Below, piece after piece: positions 15,064 to 21,482 of a DNA stretch of 27,959 nt. Within the stretch, counting starts at the first letter, position 1. Each line of letters opens with the position of its first letter. The position numbers and the translations under genes are program-made. The notes beneath the pieces were generated by a model. The model was not told where the DNA came from, ran no database searches, and worked only from the letters and a program-made list of their open reading frames with translations. The stretch is from Euryarchaeota archaeon UBA259 (GTDB lineage: Archaea > Thermoplasmatota > Poseidoniia > Poseidoniales > Poseidoniaceae), in the NCBI GenBank assembly GCA_002506275.1, contig DAXG01000025.1:1-27959 (forward strand), read 5' to 3'.

Positions 15064-15288
15064 TCACCGTGCGTTCAATTTACGGGCTTCTCGGCCAGTA
15101 TCCTTGAGCATCAAAATATCGCCAACACGAATTGGTCCCAAGACGTTTCGAGAAATGATTCGTCCAACGTCACGAGGGTTTGGTGCGTCGTTAACACGAA
15201 CTTTCACTTGAGTTGCTTCGCCTGTCATACCGGTTCGACCGACAATTTCGACGACTTCAGCAGGCCATCCACCGAGTTCTTCGCTCAT
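15064..15288 (-). CDS. rps28e: Ribosomal protein S28e (eS28)
   Basis: A 74-residue small-subunit protein with an OB fold. The conserved [37 protein letters not shown] and the C-terminal EAR are all present. ATG 15288 is set by GGAGATGA about 5 bases upstream and gives the family's normal length; in-frame starts at 15297 and 15315 would lie on or ahead of that site. It sits between L7Ae and L24e, the standard archaeal order. Confidence 0.96.
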   Translation of the reverse strand: MSEELGGWPAEVVEIVGRTGMTGEATQVKVRVNDAPNPRDVGRIISRNVLGPIRVGDILMLKDTGREARKLNAR

Positions 15289-15311
15289 CTTTGTCATCTC
15301 CAATATTGGTT

Positions 15312-15692
15312 TCAAGCCTTGAGCCCGTTAATGGCTTCAACAACTTTGCTAAAATCTTCTTGTGCTCCTTTGGTGATTTCCATCACAGCAATGGAGGCTG
15401 CTTTGACACCTGCTGGAAGTCCAGCAGCTTGTGCGAGGTGTTCTTGAGAAGGAACGTATCCGAATGGGATTCCCTTTTCAGCGCAGATCAAAGGAACGTG
15501 AGCAAGAAGTTCAGGTGGGTTAACGTCTTCTGCGAGGATGATGAATTGGGCAGTTCCGCGTTCTGCGGTCTTGGTCACTTCATTGCTACCTTTTTTGATA
15601 CGGCCATTGGAATTGGCTTGCAGCATGTCGTAGATTTGGTTCGATACTTCTTCAGGGGTTTCAAATTGCACGTGTACAGTCACTGGAATCAC
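15312..15692 (-). CDS. rpl7ae: Ribosomal protein L7Ae
   Basis: A 126-residue kink-turn RNA-binding protein. In archaea it works in the ribosome, in box C/D and H/ACA guide RNPs and in RNase P. The RNA-binding loop [16 protein letters not shown], the core [28 protein letters not shown] and the [13 protein letters not shown] segment are typical. The start is GTG 15692, with GAGG 5 bases upstream. L7Ae can bind kink-turns in its own leader in some archaea. The leader here is only about 20 bases, so I see no room for a full kink-turn. It opens the translation operon behind a strong TATA box. Confidence 0.96.
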   Translation of the reverse strand: MIPVTVHVQFETPEEVSNQIYDMLQANSNGRIKKGSNEVTKTAERGTAQFIILAEDVNPPELLAHVPLICAEKGIPFGYVPSQEHLAQAAGLPAGVKAASIAVMEITKGAQEDFSKVVEAINGLKA

Positions 15693-15733
15693 TCTGTCCT
15701 CATGTTAAGGGCGTTCCTCCGCACAACCTCGCG

Positions 15734-15741
15734 GATATAAA
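15734..15741 (-). promoter_or_regulatory. TATA box of the L7Ae-S28e-L24e operon
   Basis: The minus strand reads TTTATATC here, a near-consensus archaeal TATA element and identical to the box in front of the sodium-channel gene. Its centre is about 45 bases upstream of the L7Ae GTG, so transcription should begin near 15711 with a leader of about 20 bases that includes the GAGG ribosome-binding site. Confidence 0.65.
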
Positions 15742-15828
15742 CACAGCGGAAAGAATGACCTGACCGAATCTGCAACAAAGCGTCCTTATTCACTGTAGAC
15801 TGTCTGTACTTTTCGATGTACTGGGCGA

Positions 15829-16776
15829 CTATTGGCTCCATTCAAGCCGTTCAAATAATTCATTTACGCCCCGAGCCAGTGCCGGGCCGCCGGATATCAC
15901 ATCGCGAGGGTTTGACAACGAACCAGTAGCATGTACGCCATCGACGTATCGAATCAAGCGAGCGATTGCTCCACCTGTGAATAATCCGTGCGAGCAAGCA
16001 GCGTGAACAGCAATCGCACCTTGATTTCGCAGTGCTTCAGCCGCTCTGCATATTGTCCCACCAGTAGCAATCATGTCGTCGACAATTGCCACGGTCTTTC
16101 CATCGACATCCAGGTCCTTCGCCTTGTGAACAATTGTATGGGCGTCAATTCGTGTTTTCTCAAGATACGAAAACTCACAATTAATTTTCTTGGCGACGGT
16201 TGAGGCCCGTTCAATAGCACCCTTGTCTGGTGAGAGTATGAAGTCGGGTTGAACCGTCTCTTGTAAGTGAAGGGCAAGTTCTGGCATTGCAGAAGTAAAC
16301 GCTACAGGAACCGACAAATCCTCCAATACAGAAGGTGCGTGTAAATCAAAGACGATGATTCCATCGCAACGAGAGGCGAGAAGGTGGCCGATTGCTCGAG
16401 CCGAGATTGCTTCGCCTGGTTTGAATCGCTTATCTTGCCTTGAATAGCCGAAGTAAGGTACTGCAAGAAGGATTCCGGGGCCAACATCATCCATGTTCTG
16501 CGGACCAATTTCCCTGAGGTTTTCCATATTTCCTTTCCGGACATCGTTGATCGCTTCGAGCATGAGGAGTGTTTCAACAATACCTGCATCAGGGAATGTA
16601 TTGGACACCAACACGACAGGCTCCTTACGAACGGCTTCTATGGTTTCACTCGGTATACGGATATAGCCTTCCGAATCGGGGAAACGCCGAGTTTCAAGTT
16701 GGTGGTGTTCCCAACCAAGCGAGGCTGCTAATTGTTCAGCCAACAAACGAGAATTGCTTCCGGATAAGACGACCAT
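15829..16776 (-). CDS. prs: Ribose-phosphate pyrophosphokinase (PRPP synthetase)
   Basis: A 315-residue enzyme that makes PRPP from ribose 5-phosphate and ATP for nucleotide, His and Trp synthesis. The N-terminal RRFPDSEGYIRIP, the flexible loop region YFGYSRQDKRFKPGEAIS, the metal site DLHAPSV and the PRPP-binding loop VAIVDDMIATGGT are all present. The frame stays open upstream through the tRNA gene, but that extension is not protein. ATG 16776 starts MVVLSGSNSRLLAEQLA, the expected N-terminus. It has no strong ribosome-binding site, only AAGGGA. The sequence between the tRNA and this gene contains GGGGTTTTT, a possible terminator of the tRNA transcript. Confidence 0.95.
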   Translation of the reverse strand: MVVLSGSNSRLLAEQLAASLGWEHHQLETRRFPDSEGYIRIPSETIEAVRKEPVVLVSNTFPDAGIVETLLMLEAINDVRKGNMENLREIGPQNMDDVGPGILLAVPYFGYSRQDKRFKPGEAISARAIGHLLASRCDGIIVFDLHAPSVLEDLSVPVAFTSAMPELALHLQETVQPDFILSPDKGAIERASTVAKKINCEFSYLEKTRIDAHTIVHKAKDLDVDGKTVAIVDDMIATGGTICRAAEALRNQGAIAVHAACSHGLFTGGAIARLIRYVDGVHATGSLSNPRDVISGGPALARGVNELFERLEWSQ

Positions 16777-16866
16777 ACGATTCCCTTGATGTAAGCGAAA
16801 CGCTGACCCTTCATGTTCTTTGCGAGTGACAATTCCTCGAAAAACCCCGTCAACCAGGTGTAAGAG

Positions 16867-16940
16867 TGCGCGAGGCAGGACTTGAACCTGCGACCTCCCG
16901 GTTATCAGCCGGGTGCTCCAACCGACTAAGCTACCCGCGC
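16867..16940 (-). tRNA. tRNA-Ile (anticodon GAU)
   Basis: The 74-base minus-strand sequence folds as a full cloverleaf. The 7-bp acceptor stem GCGCGGG/CTCGCGC has one G-U pair and discriminator A. The D arm is GCTT...AGC, the anticodon stem is CCCGG/CCGGG around the loop CTGATAA with anticodon GAT, the variable loop is AGGTC, and the T arm GCAGG/CCTGC holds TTCAAGT. CCA is not encoded. There is no intron. Confidence 0.97.
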
Positions 16941-16961
16941 AACTGTAGTTCGGCCGACTCA

Positions 16962-16987
16962 CCTCCCCGTCATAAGAGTGACGGAGG
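16962..16987 (-). other. Stem-loop between the PRC-barrel gene and tRNA-Ile
   Basis: CCTCC (16962-16966) pairs with GGAGG (16983-16987) and GTCA (16969-16972) with TGAC (16979-16982), leaving a 2-base bulge and a 6-base loop. It lies 22 bases upstream of the mature tRNA 5' end and 31 bases past the stop of the PRC-barrel gene. It could mark transcript processing or termination. Confidence 0.4.
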
Positions 16988-17017
16988 GTCAAAGCCCTCG
17001 ATGCCAGCGTTGAACAA

Positions 17018-17605
17018 TTACTCTTCTTCGCTCATGGCGTTAATCGAAACGAACGACGGAAGTGTAAGCACTTTGTCAAACGTCCGAGAAAGGACAACCT
17101 CGTCGAGGCGCTCTCGAGTTCTTGAGAACGCATTAATTGGAATGCGAAGTTGTGGTCCAACTCCGTATTGCTTCTGGATTCCAATTCGAACTTGTACGAT
17201 AACGCCACGGTATGTGCGCTTTACTTTGAACAGGTCCGTAATAACGCCGATTTCATCACCTTGATTATCGAGCACAGCTCGGTCAAGCATTTCATCTGGT
17301 GCGTACAGCTTCTCATCAATTCGGACGGTGTTTCTCCATCGTCGTTGCAATTCTCTCATTGACTTCGAAAGTTTAACAGTTCCATCGTTTCGAATACTGT
17401 GGACCAGTTCCTTTGGCAGTGGTACGAGTTCCGCGGGTTTCCGCATGAATTCATCAGCCACATCCGATTCAACTTGCAATCGCATAGATCGCACGCGTGC
17501 TTCGTTCGGGTGGTGGCGTTCACCAACTATCTTTCCTACTTTCTTATCGTTCACATAAACATCTCTTTGGAGTAACTCCTGGATGTCATATTTGTCGTTC
17601 GGCAT
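17018..17605 (-). CDS. Two-domain PRC-barrel protein
   Basis: A 195-residue basic protein that appears to hold two PRC-barrel-like domains. The first, about residues 8-90, starts RDVYVNDKKVGKIVGE; the second, about 100-190, starts LDRAVLDNQGDEIGVITDL. PRC barrels are small beta-barrels found in ribosome maturation (RimM), photosynthetic reaction centres and, in archaea, the CdpB proteins that join the SepF/FtsZ division machinery. Which role applies is not shown. ATG 17605 is chosen because GGAGATG sits 6 bases upstream; a GTG-like extension to 17653 would cover that site. It has its own TATA box and precedes tRNA-Ile. It is cytoplasmic, with no signal or membrane helix. Confidence 0.75.
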   Translation of the reverse strand: MPNDKYDIQELLQRDVYVNDKKVGKIVGERHHPNEARVRSMRLQVESDVADEFMRKPAELVPLPKELVHSIRNDGTVKLSKSMRELQRRWRNTVRIDEKLYAPDEMLDRAVLDNQGDEIGVITDLFKVKRTYRGVIVQVRIGIQKQYGVGPQLRIPINAFSRTRERLDEVVLSRTFDKVLTLPSFVSINAMSEEE

Positions 17606-17660
17606 TTTTCCCATCTCCTTCGCCAGTTTGTTCCGGCTTACCCCCTGCTTCACTTGAAAG

Positions 17661-17672
17661 GTCTTATACTCT
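17661..17672 (-). promoter_or_regulatory. Putative TATA box for the PRC-barrel gene
   Basis: The minus strand reads AGAGTATAAGAC, centred about 62 bases upstream of ATG 17605. A start site about 25 bases downstream leaves a leader of about 36 bases that contains the GGAGATG ribosome-binding site. Confidence 0.4.
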
Positions 17673-17704
17673 TTGGCGTTTGAAATGCTAAATCCAATTG
17701 CATT

Positions 17705-17775
17705 TGTCGTATAATTTATCCCCGTTTCAATTGAAAAACCGATTATTTTTCAATTTTAGTCGATGTCGTATAATT
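17705..17775. repeat. 12-base direct repeat TGTCGTATAATT, two copies
   Basis: Identical copies lie at 17705-17716 and 17764-17775, 59 bases apart, inside the AT-rich gap. Each contains a TATA-like core (TATAATT), so they could be promoter duplicates or binding sites. Confidence 0.55.
17725..17736. repeat. Palindrome TTTCAATTGAAA
   Basis: A perfect 12-base palindrome lying between the two copies of the direct repeat. A half-site, TTTTTCAATTTT, follows at 17746-17757. Confidence 0.5.
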
Positions 17776-18012
17776 AATTCTTGCAATAGGAGTTCCATCT
17801 CGCCGAAGCAGTTTTTGCACATATTCTATAGATTTCCTTTTTGTGGGTGTAAGAGTACATTTGAGGATTTTTTCGAATTGAATATCCAATATTCCACCGA
17901 TGAGCTAAGGCCGTAGGGGTTGCTTTTTTGATTGCGGTTCAGACAGTCGAGCCGATCATCTGCATTCGAAACAGCGACCCGTTAAACTAATTTTATCAAT
18001 TAGATATTCACA

Positions 18013-18026
18013 TTTTCAATTGAAAA
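18013..18026. repeat. Palindrome TTTTCAATTGAAAA
   Basis: A perfect 14-base palindrome whose core matches the one at 17725. It lies 66 bases before the plus-strand ATG at 18092, a position suited to an operator for a dimeric regulator. Confidence 0.5.
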
Positions 18027-18091
18027 ATGTAATTTTCTTGATGCTCAATGATTTGAACATCTTGATGTAGAACTCATCTTCAGCAGAACAT

Positions 18092-18952
18092 ATGCGCCAC
18101 GTTCCTGTCGTTCATTTGAGAGGTATTGATTCCTCTCTGGGTGACGCAATGATTGAGCGATTGCTACGTACGCATGTGCGGATTGTCGTACCACAATCTT
18201 CGGTCGACATGCTCACTGACCGGTTTTCTGCAGATCTTGAATTTGGGGAGTGTGAACTGTTTGGCTCCGAACAAGTACCACTGGAAGCAGGTCACCGGCT
18301 GTTCCTTATGGGGCTGGGACCCTTCAATCTCTCAAGTGATGATGGCAAAGGGTTTGATGTCGATGGCCTTGAAATTGCTCTGGCCATACCCGGCCATCTT
18401 GGCATTGAGGCTGAACACGAATGGATTGATTCGCTCATCGAAGTGTTTGACCTTCTCCCTCGGCGGCAGGATTCAGTTTGGCAATCACCCAATTTCCGTC
18501 CATGGATGGAGCGTCTGGAATCCTCAGGTTCTGTCATGGCTGGTCAGTCGGCCGAATATTGGTGGGTAAGCGACATTGACGTGGCCGATGCTCTTGTACG
18601 AATCCTTCTGAGCAGTGAACCTTTTCCGAAGCAAATGAAAATCTCAGGTCGCCGCTCATGGTCTGAGGAGCAGACTTTGGAGGAACTCTCCTTACTTTAC
18701 CATCGGACCATTGCAGGCCGTACGGGTCGCTTTAACGTCGAGCACTTGACAGCAGCACCAACTCCAACTATTGAAGTTCAATCTTTGATGGTCAGCCCTC
18801 AGCTTCCTCTTGGTGTGGAGCAGAACGCTAGAGAACGCCCGGACCTTTCTCCACTGCACGACCTTTTGTACCGCATTGATGGAGACGGTTGGCGTCCGCT
18901 TGTTCCGATTCGAACGGCGCTCATGCACGCCCTTGCCGACTATATTGATTGA
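18092..18952 (+). CDS. Unrecognised protein, possibly a degenerate epimerase/SDR-like fold
   Basis: A 286-residue soluble protein without signal peptide or membrane helix. The segment YWWVSDIDVADALVRILL resembles the 'hVdDva.a...' stretch of extended SDR/NAD-epimerase proteins. The N-terminal VVHLRGIDSSLGDAMIERLL could be a worn Rossmann start in which the Gly-rich loop is lost, and no YxxxK catalytic pair is visible. If related, it is probably not an active dehydrogenase. The C-terminus (PLHDLLYRIDGDGWRPLVPI) is not one I know. The stop is 2 bases from the stop of the converging lipoprotein gene. The AT-rich gap with palindromes lies upstream. Confidence 0.65.
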   Translation: MRHVPVVHLRGIDSSLGDAMIERLLRTHVRIVVPQSSVDMLTDRFSADLEFGECELFGSEQVPLEAGHRLFLMGLGPFNLSSDDGKGFDVDGLEIALAIPGHLGIEAEHEWIDSLIEVFDLLPRRQDSVWQSPNFRPWMERLESSGSVMAGQSAEYWWVSDIDVADALVRILLSSEPFPKQMKISGRRSWSEEQTLEELSLLYHRTIAGRTGRFNVEHLTAAPTPTIEVQSLMVSPQLPLGVEQNARERPDLSPLHDLLYRIDGDGWRPLVPIRTALMHALADYID

Positions 18953-18954
18953 GT

Positions 18955-20400
18955 TCAAAGGGTTTGAACGCCACCTTCCGGAAGCATACTCAGTTGAGTA
19001 ACGTTGCCGTAAAGGGTTGGTCCAGTTTGAAATGTGCCCATGATTCCAGTGTCGCCACTTGGGTTGTGGGACAGGGAAAGCCATGGCCGGCCAAAGGCGT
19101 CGATCTGCATGTCGATGAAATCTCCGAAGCCACCACAGCGCTCATATCCGCAGGTAGGGCTGGCGTTGTCAAGAGGGTCATCCGGGGCATTGAGTTGAAC
19201 CGTGGTAATCAATGGAGTTTCGTTGAATGCATCGGTAATCACTGAAATGTATCCATGCCACACGCCGTCACCTTCTGTGCCAACATACCCAAACGCAACT
19301 CGGCCCGGGTCGCCAGCAATGACAACGGGGAATCCTGTCCCTTCAAGGTGGCTTGGCCCAACCATAATGGCATCAGACCACGTATTTGCATCGTCCATAG
19401 AGTATGAAAAGTAAGGCATGTTGTCAATGCCCATCCACATGGCATAGACGTTACTTTCAGTGTCTGTATCCACTTGTGCTTCCTCGGCATTCCACGTATC
19501 GGCGGTTCCAGATTCTTCGGTAGGCAACACATGTTCGGTCCATGTGATGGCTCCATCGACCGTCTTGTACATCGAATATCCAGTGCCGTCGCATCCAATT
19601 TGTCCTCGGTAGAAATTCCCGTTGTCTGCGCCAATCAAGTGCGCTGAGAGCCCTCCGCTTTGACAATCGACAGGGGCACCAGGAAGCTCAGGCCCCCATG
19701 TTAGTCCACCGTCTTGACTTGCAGAACAAAGCGGTGAAGGGTAGTTACCGTTGATACAGAACACCCACAATGTTTCATGGAGAATGCCTCCATAAGGTGA
19801 GGAGGCAATGGTTTGGTGGTCTTGAACAGAATATCCTGTTGCAACCGACGGGCCAACCCAAGACGCCCCTTCATCATCGGTCCATTCAACGGTCATTCCC
19901 CCGAGTGCATGCATGTCAAATTTCATAATGCGATCTGTCCATGGGTCGACGTAGACATACGGGTCGTTTGAATTGACAACAGGTGGGAAGGCGCCGTAAA
20001 TGTCTTGGCAACTGAAGTCGGATAAGCTTGTCATTTCAATCATGTTGGTGCATTGGACAATTGCGGTTGAACCGCCATTTCCGTTTCCATAACTCGTGAA
20101 GTAGATGTTATCGGTTGAGGTAATTCCCATGGTTGGTTCAAAGGTTGAATATCCTGTTGCATAATAGGTCCCTTGGCTGTAGAATGGAATGTTTGTACCT
20201 CCAAGTGCTGAGGTATTGTTCATGGCGTTCACACCACCTGGGTAATGGTACCACGTGCCGCTGCTCGAACCTTGTTCAAAATCAAAGAATCCACTTGTTT
20301 CTTCAACGGCACCTTCGGCCGCATCTGAGCCAAAACAGCCCGCCAACGGCATAAGTGCGATCAAGGCAGTCAAAAGGAAAGCAACCGGTCTTGACCTCAC
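18955..20400 (-). CDS. Secreted lipoprotein with Asp-box (BNR) beta-propeller
   Basis: A 481-residue exported protein. Residues 1-22 form a lipoprotein signal ending in the lipobox LAGC. At least four Asp-box motifs (S/T-x-D-x-G-x-T-W or close) are visible: WTDDEGASW, SASQDGGLTW, KTVDGAITW and SMDDANTW. These turns mark the blades of sialidase-type propellers. The sialidase catalytic Arg triad and FRIP motif are not evident, so a binding or structural role is as likely as glycosidase activity. Several Cys pairs (for example CGYERCGG) suggest extracellular disulfides. The GTG start overlaps the stop of deoxyhypusine synthase by 4 bases (GTGA) and has GAGGTGA 5-6 bases upstream, so the two are translationally coupled. 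Confidence 0.85.
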   Translation of the reverse strand: MRSRPVAFLLTALIALMPLAGCFGSDAAEGAVEETSGFFDFEQGSSSGTWYHYPGGVNAMNNTSALGGTNIPFYSQGTYYATGYSTFEPTMGITSTDNIYFTSYGNGNGGSTAIVQCTNMIEMTSLSDFSCQDIYGAFPPVVNSNDPYVYVDPWTDRIMKFDMHALGGMTVEWTDDEGASWVGPSVATGYSVQDHQTIASSPYGGILHETLWVFCINGNYPSPLCSASQDGGLTWGPELPGAPVDCQSGGLSAHLIGADNGNFYRGQIGCDGTGYSMYKTVDGAITWTEHVLPTEESGTADTWNAEEAQVDTDTESNVYAMWMGIDNMPYFSYSMDDANTWSDAIMVGPSHLEGTGFPVVIAGDPGRVAFGYVGTEGDGVWHGYISVITDAFNETPLITTVQLNAPDDPLDNASPTCGYERCGGFGDFIDMQIDAFGRPWLSLSHNPSGDTGIMGTFQTGPTLYGNVTQLSMLPEGGVQTL

Positions 20401-21413
20401 AGTGAATCACCTCGTTGGAACAGGTCTGCACCGATGAGAGGTAACAGCACACTCGCATCTCCTTCGACGCAGATATTAGGAGCTTCTGGTCGCATTTTAC
20501 CCCAAGAAATTGCTTCTCGCAGCCGTGCTCCAGATAAACTCCCATCGTGCTCAGGAGCAGTTGTAATGTAAACAGCCGCATCGAGTCCACCGCGGTATTG
20601 GTTCCACCAAATCACGTGATGCTTTGAGATTCCACCACCGACCATTAACGCATTTGAGACTTCTACATCCCATGTTAAATCACTCATAACTTGTTCATCA
20701 GCAAGTGTATCGATGTGGAAATCACGGTGCTTTTGTCGAAGCATGAAGAGTTGTGCTCCTATTGAACCATCGGTAATTCCGGGAATCACGACCGGAATTT
20801 GATGCTTGTAAGCCCAATAAATCAGCGAGTCGGGAGTACCGATACGCTTGCCAAGTTCCCAAACCAAGTGTATTGAGCCAAAACCAAGCCAAGCATCAGC
20901 ACCGGTTTTTCCAGTTTCCTTGAGTCGGTCTTGGTACATCTGTTCGAGAACAGGAGTGAGGACGTCTTCGATGATCTCGCCGTATGACGAATTCGGTACG
21001 ATAACATTGCCAAGTCGCATAAGGGAATGCTCACCAAGTTCAATATCATCCAACTCAAAAGCACCATGATAGTAGTGCTTGTGTGACCGAGCAATATCGT
21101 GGTCAAGCATACCGCATGTGGTTGAAACGACGTTAAAGATCTGTTGTTTAAGCGATTCAACGAAGAATCCACGGGTTCCAGTTGCACACAAGCAGGCCGG
21201 GAAAGACAGCCAATTGCACACTTTGGACGCATCCCCTCCAACGGCATCGACCTGCCTCTTCATGTCCAAGAGGATATCTCGAGCAGTAGCCAACTTCGTT
21301 GCCGTAAACCCGCCAGCATTTGCCATTTGGTCAAGTAATGATCGAGGTGTTGAGATGTCCGAAAATGCGTAGTCGACGACGGGGACATCAAAATCATCTG
21401 GTTGAATCGCCAT
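20397..21413 (-). CDS. dys: Deoxyhypusine synthase
   Basis: A 338-residue enzyme that moves the aminobutyl group of spermidine, with NAD, onto a lysine of translation factor aIF5A. Family landmarks are GGFTATKLATARDIL near the N-terminus, the catalytic-site region MVGGGISKHHVIWWNQYRGG, then AVYITTAPEHDGSLSGARLREAISWGK. K306 in SWGK corresponds to the lysine that carries the aminobutyl intermediate. The length is normal. aIF5A is not in the window. The gene follows UvrB after 69 bases containing a hairpin, and its stop overlaps the start of the lipoprotein gene. That coupling has no obvious functional reason. Confidence 0.95.
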   Translation of the reverse strand: MAIQPDDFDVPVVDYAFSDISTPRSLLDQMANAGGFTATKLATARDILLDMKRQVDAVGGDASKVCNWLSFPACLCATGTRGFFVESLKQQIFNVVSTTCGMLDHDIARSHKHYYHGAFELDDIELGEHSLMRLGNVIVPNSSYGEIIEDVLTPVLEQMYQDRLKETGKTGADAWLGFGSIHLVWELGKRIGTPDSLIYWAYKHQIPVVIPGITDGSIGAQLFMLRQKHRDFHIDTLADEQVMSDLTWDVEVSNALMVGGGISKHHVIWWNQYRGGLDAAVYITTAPEHDGSLSGARLREAISWGKMRPEAPNICVEGDASVLLPLIGADLFQRGDSL

Positions 21414-21460
21414 GTGTTGTCCATCCCTCCCCTCTTCAAGAACTTGCCCTTACGGTCTTC

Positions 21461-21477
21461 CACACCCGTAGGGTGTG
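21461..21477 (-). terminator. Short hairpin just after the UvrB stop
   Basis: CACACCC (21461-21467) and GGGTGTG (21471-21477) form a perfect 7-bp stem with a 3-base loop, 5 bases past the uvrB stop codon. No T-run follows, so it may be a processing or stability element rather than a true terminator. Confidence 0.4.
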
Positions 21478-21482
21478 CAGTT

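Larger units (their letters stand above)
17673..18091 (+). other. AT-rich divergent intergenic region without a convincing gene
   Basis: The region separates the minus-strand PRC-barrel gene from the plus-strand gene at 18092. It is clearly more AT-rich than its surroundings. It holds two TTTCAATTGAAA-type palindromes and a 12-base direct repeat, listed separately. A 72-codon open frame (17698-17916) has a TTG start, no ribosome-binding site and an unlikely Phe/Ser/Asn-rich composition, so I do not call it. An untranslated RNA or regulatory region is possible but not shown. Confidence 0.5.

Noticed and set aside
16777..16992. N-terminal extension of PRPP synthetase
   Set aside because: The open frame runs through the tRNA-Ile gene. 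The conserved protein begins at ATG 16776.
17698..17916. 72-codon frame in the AT-rich gap
   Set aside because: TTG start, no ribosome-binding site, low-complexity Phe/Ser/Asn product.
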